Below are positions 27,077 through 35,306 of a stretch of 64,000 bases of DNA, piece after piece. The stretch spans positions 1,736,001-1,800,000 of the forward strand of contig NZ_CP014342.1 of the NCBI RefSeq assembly GCF_001618685.1, written 5' to 3'. How positions within the stretch are numbered: position 1 is the stretch's first letter; each line of letters begins with the position of its first letter. The notes below the pieces were generated by a model. The model did not search any database and was not told where the DNA came from. It saw nothing but the letters and a program-made list of their open reading frames with translations. The stretch comes from Geobacillus subterraneus (GTDB lineage: Bacteria > Bacillota > Bacilli > Bacillales > Anoxybacillaceae). A program made the translations under genes and the position numbers.

Positions 27077-27970
27077 TTAGTCCGCCGCCTTTGGCGACGG
27101 CTGTTGTTTCATATACGCCAGCACGTCAAGGTCGATCTTTCCTTTTCCCGCTTCGCGCTCTTCAAAGTTTTCCGTATGTATATACGCCGTCAGCGCCTGA
27201 TGGAGCGCCTCGCTGTCCCCCGTTTTTTCCTCCGGCAAATAGCCAAGGCGGACCAGCTCGGCGGCAACTTCCTCCTTGACCGCTCCTTCAATCGCTGCCA
27301 CCTTCTCCGGCCGCGGCTTCTCGAAATACAGCTGCCGCAATTGATACAGGCGGATCAGCTCCTCGATCGGCTGCGAATGGTCATCGACGCGCAAATCGAT
27401 ATAACGGTCATTGAAGCCGCCGTATCCCCCTCCTTCTTTTACGACAAGCAAGGCGGCCGACTGTTGGCCGCGGCGATCCCCTCCTGCCGCTTGGCCTGCT
27501 TGGAGCGCCTTTAACAGCCGTTCGGCGAGCGGGCCTTTCGTCTGTTCAAACGTTTTTCCCATCGCCAACACGGTTTCCTCTCCAGCTAAAATGTTGCCTT
27601 GGGCTGCATAGTTCGGACCGGTGATGCCGCCGGCCCACGAATAACATTTTTTCCCGGTGAACGTCGCCGCCCGGCCTTTGGCGTCAACGATGCCGACTTG
27701 CCGCAAATCGCGCTCGCTGTCATCAGCAATGAGCCGTTCGAGCGTTTCTTGTGCCGTTTTTCCTTCGGCCATCCACTCGAGGCCGCGCGGGCCGTACGAC
27801 GTGTTGGCGTACGACTGCGTCGCCACCGCCCCGACGCCTGCTTTCGCCCATGGCACAACCGCGCCAACGCCTAAAAATTTCGACTGGACAGCAATGCCAA
27901 GCTCCCCGGTCGCCGGATCGAACGCGACGATCGAAAACGTCGCGACCACGTCTTTCGGAATGCGTTTCAT
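27077..27970 (-). CDS. DUF1028 domain protein (Ntn-hydrolase-like)
   Basis: A 297-residue protein. Residues about 8-210 form the DUF1028 domain, recognised from ATFSIVAFDPATGELGIAVQSKFLGVGAVVPWAKAG. The C-terminal part (LIRLYQLRQLYFEK...) resembles the putative peptidoglycan-binding tail seen on some members. DUF1028 is thought to have an N-terminal nucleophile hydrolase fold, but no reaction is established. ATG 27970 follows GTGGAGGGCGGG. It is monocistronic. Confidence 0.85.
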   Translation of the reverse strand: MKRIPKDVVATFSIVAFDPATGELGIAVQSKFLGVGAVVPWAKAGVGAVATQSYANTSYGPRGLEWMAEGKTAQETLERLIADDSERDLRQVGIVDAKGRAATFTGKKCYSWAGGITGPNYAAQGNILAGEETVLAMGKTFEQTKGPLAERLLKALQAGQAAGGDRRGQQSAALLVVKEGGGYGGFNDRYIDLRVDDHSQPIEELIRLYQLRQLYFEKPRPEKVAAIEGAVKEEVAAELVRLGYLPEEKTGDSEALHQALTAYIHTENFEEREAGKGKIDLDVLAYMKQQPSPKAAD

Positions 27971-28047
27971 TTTCCCGCCCTCCACGTTGCGCTGAATTTT
28001 TTATTCTCCTTTATAGTTCTCCTCTTCCCTCCGGTCTTCCTGCCTCT

Positions 28048-28093
28048 TTCAAAAAAATGACGGGGGAAACGGCCGTTGCCCGGCCGCCTCCCC
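28048..28093 (-). terminator. Terminator of the first YjcZ-type gene
   Basis: On the minus strand GGGGGAGGCGGCCG / CGGCCGTTTCCCCC is followed by TCATTTTTTT. Confidence 0.75.
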
Positions 28094-28111
28094 CGCTTGC
28101 CCATCATCTGC

Positions 28112-28243
28112 TTAGCACCAAGTTGCCCCGACGATAATGAGCAAAATAAACAGGACGACGATCAACACGAAACCGAAGCCGTAACCGCCGTAGCCCGGAT
28201 AACCGAAGCCATAGCCGCCCCAGCCGTAGAAGCCATATGGCAT
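28112..28243 (-). CDS. YjcZ family sporulation micropeptide (43 aa)
   Basis: A 43-residue Gly/Tyr-rich membrane peptide: MPYGFYGWGGYGFG..., then a single hydrophobic helix FGFVLIVVLFILLIIVGA ending TWC. The helix with the LIVVLFILLIIVG core is the hallmark of YjcZ-type sporulation proteins. A perfect GGAGGTGA site is six bases upstream. It is one of three related peptides within 1.6 kb. Confidence 0.85.
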   Translation of the reverse strand: MPYGFYGWGGYGFGYPGYGGYGFGFVLIVVLFILLIIVGATWC

Positions 28244-28276
28244 ATTCGTCACCTCCTTGCTAACAGGTAGGGTTCA

Positions 28277-28375
28277 TTAATACACCCAACCACCGATACA
28301 TGCACATCCGACAATAATTAACAAGATGAACAGAACGACGATCAGCGCAAACCCGCCGCCGTAAGCTGCACCCAT
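28277..28375 (-). CDS. YjcZ family sporulation micropeptide (32 aa)
   Basis: A 32-residue peptide MGAAYGGGFALIVVLFILLIIVG then CACIGGWVY. The helix core is nearly identical to the previous peptide, with a C-terminal CxC. AAGGAGGTG precedes the ATG. It lies only 33 bp upstream of the 43-residue paralogue on the same strand, probably cotranscribed and expressed in sporulation. Confidence 0.85.
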   Translation of the reverse strand: MGAAYGGGFALIVVLFILLIIVGCACIGGWVY

Positions 28376-28474
28376 TTGCCAGCACCTCCTTCGTTTTTGT
28401 ACTAGTAGACTATTCACGGAGCGGGGAATTGGTTAGGTGTTTCGGCAAAAATGGGTATTTGCCGCGCGGGGGCA

Positions 28475-28506
28475 AAAAGAAAGACGGCCCGCCATCCGGG
28501 CCGCCG
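28475..28506 (-). terminator. Terminator of rarD
   Basis: The GGCGGCCCG / CGGGCCGTC stem is followed on the minus strand by TTTCTTTTT and begins next to the rarD stop codon. Confidence 0.75.
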
Positions 28507-29436
28507 TTACGCTTGCAGCGAATTTTGCTTCCATTTTTTTCGCTCCGGCGCCTGCCTAATTTGTACGATAGAAAACAGGATCAACGCCGCCCAAATGCAG
28601 CTGAATGCGTACAAATGGGCTTTCGTGAACGGTTCACCGAACAAAAAAACGCCAAGGAGAAGGCTGATCGTCGGCGAAATGTATTGCAAAAAGCCGAGCA
28701 TTGTCATCGATACGCGCTGTGCCCCTTTGGCAAAATACAAAAGCGGCACAGCGGTGGCCGGTCCAGCTCCAGCAAGGAGCACCCATTGCCACCATGCCGC
28801 TGCCCCGATGAGCGCCGGCGTTTCGTTGTATAGCCATACTAAGTAAATGACCGAAATCGGCATCACCGCCATCGTTTCCAACGTCAGACCGACGGATGAG
28901 TCAACGCTCGCCAACTTTTTCACTAAGCCGTAAAATCCGAATGACAAAGCGAGCGATAGAGCCACCCACGGAAATGAACCGTATTCCACTGCCATCACGG
29001 CCACGCCGACCGCAGCGAGAAAAAAGGCGATCCATTGCCCAGCGCTTAGCCGTTCGCGCAATACCACCGTCCCGAGCGCCACACTGACCAGCGGGTTGAT
29101 ATAATAGCCGAGGCTGGCTTCAACGATACGGTGATGGGTCACTGCCCATATGTAAATAAACCAGTTGGCGCTAATGAGCAGCGCAGCGGCGGAAATCCCC
29201 CACGCTAACGCCGGCCGGCGGCGCATCGCCCCAAGCTCTTGGCGCCAGGCAGCGAGCCGTCCAGTCGCCGCCAAAAGAATAACCATAAAGCCGAACGACC
29301 AAATGATGCGATGGGCCAAAATCTCAAGCGCCGGACGCGCCTCAAGCAGCTTCCAATAGAGCGGCAGCACCCCCCATAACAAATACGAGGCGGCGGTATA
29401 TAGGATCCCTTGTTTTTCTTCACTAAGATGCCCCAC
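28507..29436 (-). CDS. rarD: EamA/RarD family transporter
   Basis: A 309-residue, ten-helix drug/metabolite transporter. The N-terminus (EKQGILYTAASYLLWGVLPLYWKLL) and the FIYIWAVTHHRIVEASLGYYINPL block are typical of the RarD subgroup. Substrate is unknown; E. coli RarD was linked only loosely to chloramphenicol. The start is GTG 29436, eight bases after AAGGGG. It lies between two loci of YjcZ-type micropeptides but is not obviously related to them. Confidence 0.9.
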   Translation of the reverse strand: MGHLSEEKQGILYTAASYLLWGVLPLYWKLLEARPALEILAHRIIWSFGFMVILLAATGRLAAWRQELGAMRRRPALAWGISAAALLISANWFIYIWAVTHHRIVEASLGYYINPLVSVALGTVVLRERLSAGQWIAFFLAAVGVAVMAVEYGSFPWVALSLALSFGFYGLVKKLASVDSSVGLTLETMAVMPISVIYLVWLYNETPALIGAAAWWQWVLLAGAGPATAVPLLYFAKGAQRVSMTMLGFLQYISPTISLLLGVFLFGEPFTKAHLYAFSCIWAALILFSIVQIRQAPERKKWKQNSLQA

Positions 29437-29616
29437 GTCATGATCCCCTTTTCCTTAATATCTCCGTTCCATTATACCGCCGCTGCCTAATTTTATCTAT
29501 ACAAAAGTCCGGCGGGCCACAGCAAAACGGGGCGGCGCCCGTCCCCGTTCCCTTGCAGCCTTGCTTGGCCGCGCCGTTTGACTTGTTTCCGCTTTTATGT
29601 TTTTTCAGGCTGCCGC

Positions 29617-29706
29617 TTACCAACCGACACAAGCACAACCGACAATAATCAATAAAATGAACAAGACGATCACAAGTGTATAACCGCTGCTGACGAAACC
29701 GCTCAT
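29617..29706 (-). CDS. YjcZ family sporulation micropeptide (29 aa)
   Basis: A 29-residue peptide MSGFVSSGYTLVIVLFILLI then IVGCACVGW. It has the same hydrophobic core and C-terminal CACVGW as the 32-residue peptide at 28277-28375. AAGGGAGGTG lies seven bases before the ATG. It is the third copy in this neighbourhood and the only one upstream of rarD. Confidence 0.85.
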   Translation of the reverse strand: MSGFVSSGYTLVIVLFILLIIVGCACVGW

Positions 29707-29796
29707 AGCGGGCACCTCCCTTATGGATTCACGGGACCATCATATGCGCCCGCCCGCCCAAATGGCCGGGCAAATGCCCACTTTCCGGAAAAACCC

Positions 29797-29952
29797 CTAT
29801 TTTTCTTTCGTCCCCGTCTCCCCCCACCAACCTTTTCGTTTGAAATAGAGGGCGATGAGCGCGGCGACAGTAGCCATAAGGAGCAACGCGAGCGGAGGAT
29901 AACCGTATCTCCATTTCAGCTCCGGCATGAACGTAAAATTCATGCCATGTTG
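29797..29952 (-). pseudogene. C-terminal remnant of a CorA Mg2+ transporter
   Basis: About 50 codons keep the CorA end: GMNF (the GMN selectivity motif, usually YGMNF), then the linker FMPELKWRYGYP, a last helix LALLLMATVAALIALYF and the basic tail KRKGWWG. Everything upstream of GMN, including the cytoplasmic funnel and first helix, is missing; the CDF gene end lies 46 bp away. A start codon exists further upstream, but a 63-residue product could not form the pore. An intact but quite different CorA is at 41774-42712. Confidence 0.75.
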
Positions 29953-29997
29953 GCTGTACCGGAAACGCTCGCTGCGGAGCACCGGCAAGCAGGTGTC

Positions 29998-30888
29998 TTA
30001 CCCTTGCCGATCCACCTGCGCTTCCGGCTCGACATGGACGTGCGTCGCCCGGATGTTATGCCGTTTTTTCATCAGCCGTTCGACTTCGTCGGCGATTTCA
30101 TGACTTTTCGCCACTGTTAAGCGCGAATCGACGCGGATCGTCACTTCAAGCACAATATCGTTGCCTAGCGTGCGCGCCTTAATGTCGGCAACATCGCGCA
30201 CACCGCCCACCGCAGCGATTTCTTCGCGGTAAACGGCGAGCTTCCTTTCATCAAAACCGTCGGTCAACGTATGCGCCGTTTCCATAAAAACTTCCCATGC
30301 CGTTTTGCAAATGATCGCGCCGATGATGAGCGCCGCCAGCGGGTCAAGCCATGGCCACTCGAGCCGCGCCCCGACGATGCCGATCGCCGCTCCGGCGCTG
30401 ACAAGGGCATCCGATAAGTTGTCTTTCGCCACGGCGGCGAGCGCCGCACTGTTCGTCCGCCGCGCCAACCGGGCATTGACGGCGTAAATAAGGAGCATGA
30501 CTGCTGTCGAGGCGAGGGCGACCGCCGCCGCCAGCCAATCAGGGGCGGCCTTCTTTCCGCCATGAAGAAGCGTACCGGCGCCGCTGATGACAACATCAAT
30601 GCCGATCGACATCATTAAAAAGGCGGCCAAAAGCGACGAGATGTTCTCCGCCCGCGAATGCCCGTACGGATGATTACGATCGCGCGGTTTTTTGGCGATT
30701 TTCATGCCGATATAGACGGCCGCTGAAGCGATCACATCGCTCAAATTATTCCAGCCGTCCGCCTTCACTCCGTCCGATCCAGCGGCTGACCCGGCGAAAA
30801 GTTTGCCGGCCGCCAGCAAAAGATAAACAGCGATGCTTAACAGCGCGCCGGCCTCAGCCCGTTGTTTCCATTCCACATGCTTCACCAA
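29998..30888 (-). CDS. Cation diffusion facilitator (probably Mn2+ exporter)
   Basis: A 296-residue CDF transporter with six helices and a C-terminal cytoplasmic domain (RDVADIKARTLGNDIVLEVTIRVD). The metal sites are NxxxD in helix 2 (DGWNNLSD) and DxxxD in helix 5 (KDNLSD). Zinc members usually have HxxxD, so Mn2+ or Fe2+ export is more likely, as with B. subtilis MneP/MneS. The start is uncertain: TTG 30888 or GTG 30885, after only a weak GGCTAGG site. Confidence 0.88.
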   Translation of the reverse strand: MVKHVEWKQRAEAGALLSIAVYLLLAAGKLFAGSAAGSDGVKADGWNNLSDVIASAAVYIGMKIAKKPRDRNHPYGHSRAENISSLLAAFLMMSIGIDVVISGAGTLLHGGKKAAPDWLAAAVALASTAVMLLIYAVNARLARRTNSAALAAVAKDNLSDALVSAGAAIGIVGARLEWPWLDPLAALIIGAIICKTAWEVFMETAHTLTDGFDERKLAVYREEIAAVGGVRDVADIKARTLGNDIVLEVTIRVDSRLTVAKSHEIADEVERLMKKRHNIRATHVHVEPEAQVDRQG

Positions 30889-31062
30889 CCTAGCCGTTTC
30901 ATTCTTGCACGTATCAGTGTACCAGCTTGATATCGGTTGAGTCTACAGCAAGAAAATTGCCTCCCTTCACGAGTATAGAGACAAGCAAACTTTTTTGCCT
31001 AAAAACAAAATCGAACTCTTTTGCGTATGATAAACCAATTCAAGCGAAAAGGGGAGAAACAG

Positions 31063-31761
31063 ATGACTTCGTATTTGAACTGGTTGGCGGAAATGGGGAT
31101 CGACGGCGCCCATCCAGGCGGCTTTGAGTTAACAAAAAATATATTACGTAAACTTCATATTGACCGTTCATCCTCAGTGCTTGACGTCGGCTGCGGAACG
31201 GGGCAGACCGCCGCGTATATTGCCGAACAGTACGGGGCGGATGTGACAGCGATCGATCTCCATCCAACGATGATCGCCAAAGCGAAACAGCGCTTTGCCG
31301 CCATGGCTGTTCCGGTTCGCCTGCACCGCGCTTCGGTCGAAGCGCTGCCGTTCCCCGCTGAAACATTTGACCTCGCGCTTTCTGAGTCGGTGCTCGCCTT
31401 CGTTTCACTGCCGAAAGCGCTCGCCGAAATTCGTCGGGTGCTGAAAAAAGGCGGCACGTTCATCGGCATCGAAGCATGTCATGAGCGGTTAACCGGCGCC
31501 GCGCAGCAGCGAATCACCGCTTTTTATGGCTTCCGGCAGCTGATGACGCCGGCCGAGTGGAAAGGGACGCTTGAACAAAGCGGATTTCGCTGCCGCCATT
31601 TTTCCTACACAGCCGCGGCAGAAGCACCGAGCCAAGGGGCGCCGCTCATCATCGCCTTTCCTTCGACACCGGAGATGGCCAATATGTGGCAGACGCATCA
31701 GCAGCTGACGGCACAGTTCGGCGACCGACTCGGCTATTGCATCTTTTGGTGCGAAACATAA
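31063..31761 (+). CDS. Class I SAM-dependent methyltransferase (YodH-like)
   Basis: A 232-residue methyltransferase with the SAM-binding motif LDVGCGTGQTAAYIAEQ, an acidic post-II residue in DVTAIDLHP and the UbiE-type LPFPAETFDLALSESVLAFV segment. The methyl acceptor is unknown. ATG 31063 is preferred because AAAGGGGAGAAAC precedes it; a longer in-frame start lacks a site. It is next to a yodJ-deoD pair, as yodH is in B. subtilis. Confidence 0.85.
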   Translation: MTSYLNWLAEMGIDGAHPGGFELTKNILRKLHIDRSSSVLDVGCGTGQTAAYIAEQYGADVTAIDLHPTMIAKAKQRFAAMAVPVRLHRASVEALPFPAETFDLALSESVLAFVSLPKALAEIRRVLKKGGTFIGIEACHERLTGAAQQRITAFYGFRQLMTPAEWKGTLEQSGFRCRHFSYTAAAEAPSQGAPLIIAFPSTPEMANMWQTHQQLTAQFGDRLGYCIFWCET

Positions 31762-31911
31762 CCTTCATGCAGCCATCGCCGCCGCGCCAAACAAAATAAG
31801 GTGTCCTCTTTCGAGTCAGTGAACAGCACGGCTAGCCTAAAAGGACGCCTTTCTCCATGAGAGACATAAAATGTTGTCCTGCAGAAAACGTTCATCATGT
31901 ATGCAGCAATG

Positions 31912-31946
31912 AAAAAAGGGGGCCCTGCCGCTTTTGCGACACCCCC
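31912..31946 (-). terminator. Terminator of the D,D-carboxypeptidase gene
   Basis: A GGGGG-T-GTCGC / GCGGC-CCCCC hairpin is followed by TTTTTT on the minus strand. The remaining 150 bp up to the methyltransferase stop hold nothing I can identify. Confidence 0.7.
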
Positions 31947-31974
31947 GTCCAAACTTTTTGAACTCTAGTTCTGC

Positions 31975-32793
31975 TTACACTTTTTTTACTGTTTGAAAAT
32001 ATTCTTCAAGCGTCAAGCCGCGCTCTTTGATCACTGCGGCCGCCTTCCGCCCGACATAACGGATATGCCACGGCTCATACTTGTAGCCGGTCACCGCTTC
32101 CTTTCCTTTCGGGTAGCGGATGATGAACCCGTACTCGTGCGCATGGGCGGCAACCCATTGCCCTTCTTTTGTCGCTCCGAACGCCTCCGTCAGCTGATAG
32201 CCGGCCGAGCGGCTGCTAATGTCGACCGCAAGCCCGGTTTGGTGCTCGCTTTGCCCCGGATGGGCGACCGCTTGGACGGCTTTTTCTTTCCCTTTTTGCC
32301 GCACTTCTTCGGCAAAAACCACCTGCTGCCGTTCATACGACCGATAGGCGGAGACGGCCACAAGTTCAATGCCGTCGCGGCGGGCAGCGGCAAACATCTC
32401 TTCAAGCGCCGCAGCCGCCTCAGCCCGCATATGCCGCTTTTCTGCCTTCGGGTCATCAAACGAAAACGGCACGCGCGGCACGACTAAGTCGGCCGGCTTG
32501 TAGCCGGGCGGAAGCGACTGTTCTTTATTGACAAGCACTAAAATGTTGTCCGGATTCATGATCACCTTTTGCCCATTTTGCACCTTGATGACGTTCCAAT
32601 ATTTCTCCTCAAGCTGCAAGTCGGGGTCAACCGGACGGTCGTCTGCCTTGCCCGATCCATCGCCGCCGGGCTGCACCGCGCTTTCCGGAGGCTGTCCGGA
32701 TGGGCCGGCTGGGCTGCGGTCGCCGCTTTCCCCTGTTTGGCAGCCGGCGAGCAATAGGCACGCCAGCATTGCCGCTTGCCATCGCTGTTTCAT
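31975..32793 (-). CDS. yodJ: D-alanyl-D-alanine carboxypeptidase lipoprotein (VanY/YodJ)
   Basis: A 272-residue lipoprotein: signal peptide with lipobox LLAGC (Cys about 18), a Gly/Pro/Ser-rich linker to about residue 55, then a VanY peptidase domain. The zinc and catalytic motifs are SAYRSYERQQ, HPGQSEHQTGLAVDIS and EPWHIRYVG. It trims the terminal D-Ala of peptidoglycan stem peptides at the outer membrane face. It is placed just downstream of deoD as in B. subtilis; a 33-bp gap suggests cotranscription with it. Confidence 0.92.
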   Translation of the reverse strand: MKQRWQAAMLACLLLAGCQTGESGDRSPAGPSGQPPESAVQPGGDGSGKADDRPVDPDLQLEEKYWNVIKVQNGQKVIMNPDNILVLVNKEQSLPPGYKPADLVVPRVPFSFDDPKAEKRHMRAEAAAALEEMFAAARRDGIELVAVSAYRSYERQQVVFAEEVRQKGKEKAVQAVAHPGQSEHQTGLAVDISSRSAGYQLTEAFGATKEGQWVAAHAHEYGFIIRYPKGKEAVTGYKYEPWHIRYVGRKAAAVIKERGLTLEEYFQTVKKV

Positions 32794-32826
32794 TCGTCTT
32801 CCCCTTTTCCGTTTCCTAGCAAGTCG

Positions 32827-33537
32827 TTACACACCGCTGCGGATCGCCGCTTCGAGCGCCACTTCAATCATTTCATTAAACGTCGTTTGCCGTTCTTCGG
32901 CCGTCGTCTCTTCCCCGGTGACAATATGATCGCTTACGGTCAGCACAGACAACGCCCGGCAGCCGAATTTCGCCGCCAGCGTATAGAGCGCCGCCGTTTC
33001 CATTTCGACAGCCAGCACGCCGTAGCGCGCCCACGTTTCCCAGTTTGGCTCATCGTTGTAAAACAGATCTGCCGTAAAGACGTTGCCGACTTTGAGCGCC
33101 AGCCCTTTTTCCACGCCAACGTCATACGCCGTCCGCAGCAAGTGGAAATCAGCCGTCGGCGCGTAATCGCGGCCGCGGAAAATGAGCTGGTTCATGTTCG
33201 AATCCGTTGAGGCGCTCATCGCCAAAATGACGTCGCGCACGCGCACATCCGGCTGAATCGCTCCACATGTTCCGACACGGATGAGCGTCTTGACTCCATA
33301 ACTTCGAATTAATTCATTGACATAAATTGAAATGGATGGCACACCCATCCCGGTTCCTTGTACGGAAACGCGGTGCCCTTTATACGTTCCGGTAAAACCA
33401 AGCATGCCGCGCACTTCGTTGTAGCATGCCGCTCCTTCTAAAAACGTCTCAGCAATATATTTGGCACGCAGCGGATCGCCCGGCAGCAAAATGCGCTCGG
33501 CAATCTCCCCTGGCTTTGCTCCGATATGTACGCTCAA
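32827..33537 (-). CDS. deoD: Purine nucleoside phosphorylase, DeoD type
   Basis: A 236-residue hexameric-type phosphorylase that splits purine ribo- and deoxyribonucleosides to base and (deoxy)ribose-1-phosphate. The signature [27 protein letters not shown] and the catalytic Asp in [11 protein letters not shown] are present. The start codon is TTG 33537 behind a very good AGAAGGAGG site. It pairs with yodJ in a conserved order and complements xpt/pbuX (57-58 kb) in purine salvage. Confidence 0.95.
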   Translation of the reverse strand: MSVHIGAKPGEIAERILLPGDPLRAKYIAETFLEGAACYNEVRGMLGFTGTYKGHRVSVQGTGMGVPSISIYVNELIRSYGVKTLIRVGTCGAIQPDVRVRDVILAMSASTDSNMNQLIFRGRDYAPTADFHLLRTAYDVGVEKGLALKVGNVFTADLFYNDEPNWETWARYGVLAVEMETAALYTLAAKFGCRALSVLTVSDHIVTGEETTAEERQTTFNEMIEVALEAAIRSGV

Positions 33538-33691
33538 TGTGATTCCTCCTTCTGTTCAAACGATCATGATCGAGTCAGACTCTTGTTTATCATATCATAT
33601 GTTTGCGGAAAATGGCAGTCTCGTCTCGAGTAGCTGGGGCAGCGAGCGGGTATACTATTCGTGCCCACTTGGCGGGAAAGGAGGAAAGACG

Positions 33692-33799
33692 GTGAAAAAG
33701 AAACTAGAGCAGGCGGTGGAATACGCCAATAAAACAAATCCATCGTCAAAAGCAAACAACCAACCGTCGACGTCAAAAAAAGAAAAGACAAAATTTTAA
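33692..33799 (+). CDS. Very small Lys/Asn-rich protein, unknown
   Basis: A 35-residue peptide MKKKLEQAVEYANKTNPSSK... ending KKEKTKF. GTG 33692 follows GGGAAAGGAGGAAAGAC, a strong site, and a terminator overlaps the stop region. It is fully hydrophilic; the composition suggests a minor spore or nucleic-acid-associated peptide, but I recognise no family. Confidence 0.6.
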   Translation: MKKKLEQAVEYANKTNPSSKANNQPSTSKKEKTKF

Positions 33800-33820
33800 G
33801 GGAGAACTGCTCTCCCTTTT
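33798..33820. terminator. Bidirectional terminator
   Basis: The AAGGGAGA / TCTCCCTT stem with TTTTAT downstream lies between convergent genes. Confidence 0.8.
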
Positions 33821-34223
33821 ATGACGTTTTGGAACGGTAATCGTCGCGGTGGCGGCGCGCTAAATACCTTTCGTTGATATACAGCACTTTTTTATCTTTG
33901 CTGCGCGTATATTTCTTCTCGCGCCCACGCCGCCTGGCGAGCAGCCAGCAAGCCAGCAAATACAGCGGCAAAATCAGCTGCATCGCTCCGGCGAAAACGT
34001 ACCAAAATCCGCTAATATCAGCCAGGTCGCGCAAGTAAACGTCAATGCCGCCAAACCGATAGTACATCGCAGCGACAATGGCAGCAACGGCGACGATATT
34101 GGCGGCGTGGAGAAGAGGAATGCTTCTCCAGCGGAACAAAAACCGCTCGACCTGCCCTTTGATCCAAAGCGACGCGGCGATCAAGACAACGCATAAAAGC
34201 AGCGACAACGCAAGTGCGGCCAT
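33819..34223 (-). CDS. Small membrane protein, unknown
   Basis: A 134-residue protein with three likely membrane helices (about residues 1-20, 35-55 and 72-95) and a strongly basic C-terminal tail (RRRGREKKYTRSKDKK...). No family is recognised. ATG 34223 (MAALALSLLL) is preferred for its GGGAAGGGGAC site; an in-frame ATG seven codons earlier is possible. It is divergent from the small gene at 34355. Confidence 0.65.
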   Translation of the reverse strand: MAALALSLLLCVVLIAASLWIKGQVERFLFRWRSIPLLHAANIVAVAAIVAAMYYRFGGIDVYLRDLADISGFWYVFAGAMQLILPLYLLACWLLARRRGREKKYTRSKDKKVLYINERYLARRHRDDYRSKTS

Positions 34224-34354
34224 CGTTTCGTCCCCTTCCCACATCTCTTCTATTCGGATCCGCCCGCCTGAGGCCGCTTGCAAACATTTTCCGCCGATGA
34301 ACCCCCCTTTTGCCGCATACACTAACGACGACAACGGTTCAAGGAGGGAACACG

Positions 34355-34513
34355 ATGGGCAAAAAACACCGCAACCGCATTAACGGGCAGAAAAAGAATA
34401 ACCATATTCCAAAAGAGGCGTTGATCGCCGAAGACGCGGCGCACGCCAAAGAATATTCCGCCGCCGGCGGCCGGAAAAACGGTCCAGGCCATCACGACAA
34501 CCCCGAATCATAA
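34355..34513 (+). CDS. Small basic protein, unknown
   Basis: A 52-residue hydrophilic protein MGKKHRNRINGQKKNNHIPK... ending GPGHHDNPES. A strong TTCAAGGAGGG site lies upstream of ATG 34355. It is rich in Lys, Asn, His and Gly with no hydrophobic segment; this looks like a spore-associated or nucleic-acid-binding peptide, but no family can be named. A perfect hairpin follows. Confidence 0.6.
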   Translation: MGKKHRNRINGQKKNNHIPKEALIAEDAAHAKEYSAAGGRKNGPGHHDNPES

Positions 34514-34520
34514 TTAATCG

Positions 34521-34551
34521 TAGAAACCCTTGTGCCACACAAGGGTTTCTA
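34521..34551. terminator. Hairpin between convergent small genes
   Basis: A 14-bp stem TAGAAACCCTTGTG / CACAAGGGTTTCTA overlaps the stop codon of the minus-strand gene. Confidence 0.65.
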
Positions 34552-34713
34552 TCGCGGTTCCGACGGTTCGACTTCGTCCCAAGCAAGCGTGACGACTCTC
34601 GTATAGTCTCCGCGTTCGATTTCTTCTTTCGTTGCTTTTTCGTTCAGCTCCTCGTCATCATCAATTCCTGGCGCCACCGTCGGCGCATCGCGGCGCTGGC
34701 TGTGATTTTCCAC
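34549..34713 (-). CDS. Small acidic protein, unknown
   Basis: A 54-residue acidic protein (MENHSQRRDAPTVAPG..., then DDDEELNEKATKEEIERGDY) starting at GTG 34713 after AAAGGGGGCGGA. The middle is a charged helix and the end is DEVEPSEPR. I recognise no named family. It lies between the yod-block genes and converges on the small basic gene at 34355. Confidence 0.65.
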   Translation of the reverse strand: MENHSQRRDAPTVAPGIDDDEELNEKATKEEIERGDYTRVVTLAWDEVEPSEPR

Positions 34714-34832
34714 CGAATCCGCCCCCTTTCCTTTCTTATCCGTTCCCTAAACCGCCAGGCTTTATTCGGTATTTTTTCTTTTATTATACCATCATCAGCC
34801 ATCAACGCGCGATTATATTTTTGAATATTCCG

Positions 34833-35150
34833 TCAACAAACACGCTGGCGCTCTACCGGTTGCCAGCCATCCGGGCAGAGGCGGTAATACGTCTGTCCTT
34901 TCCGTCCTTCGTCGATGAGCACAATATCGCCCGTCCCCATAAACCGGGCCTGGCAGTTTTTCGGCATCAAATCCGCCACGTTAAACATCCGGTACAAGAT
35001 CGACAACGCCTCGTGATGATCAGCCGCCGTCACCGTAAGCCGGCATACTTGACGATAGCCTTTCGTTTCCCCGAAGCGCGGCGTTTGAAAAATGGCCGCT
35101 TCATAAGCGCGTTTTGCCATCCACATCTTTTTCCCCCATAAACGAACCAT
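34833..35150 (-). CDS. yodL: YodL domain protein
   Basis: A 105-residue protein. The part from YRQVCRLTVTAADHHEALSIL to GDIVLIDEGRKGQTYY matches the YodL domain, with the typical FN...MP and TGDIV motifs. The function is not established; overproduced B. subtilis YodL affects cell shape through MreB. ATG 35150 with GGGAGAGG is preferred over the longer frame. Its position after deoD matches B. subtilis. Confidence 0.75.
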   Translation of the reverse strand: MVRLWGKKMWMAKRAYEAAIFQTPRFGETKGYRQVCRLTVTAADHHEALSILYRMFNVADLMPKNCQARFMGTGDIVLIDEGRKGQTYYRLCPDGWQPVERQRVC

Positions 35151-35306
35151 TGTTTTCCTCTCCCTTCCCCTGATAATCGACCGTCTGTATCCTATACTAT
35201 TAGTGATTGCGTTTGTCGATTCCTTCGGCAAAACGGCGCACCTTTTGTCGAAGCGGTCGTAGTCTTTTTGACAAAATCCGCGACCTATGCAAGGAGGGAC
35301 ACCTGG

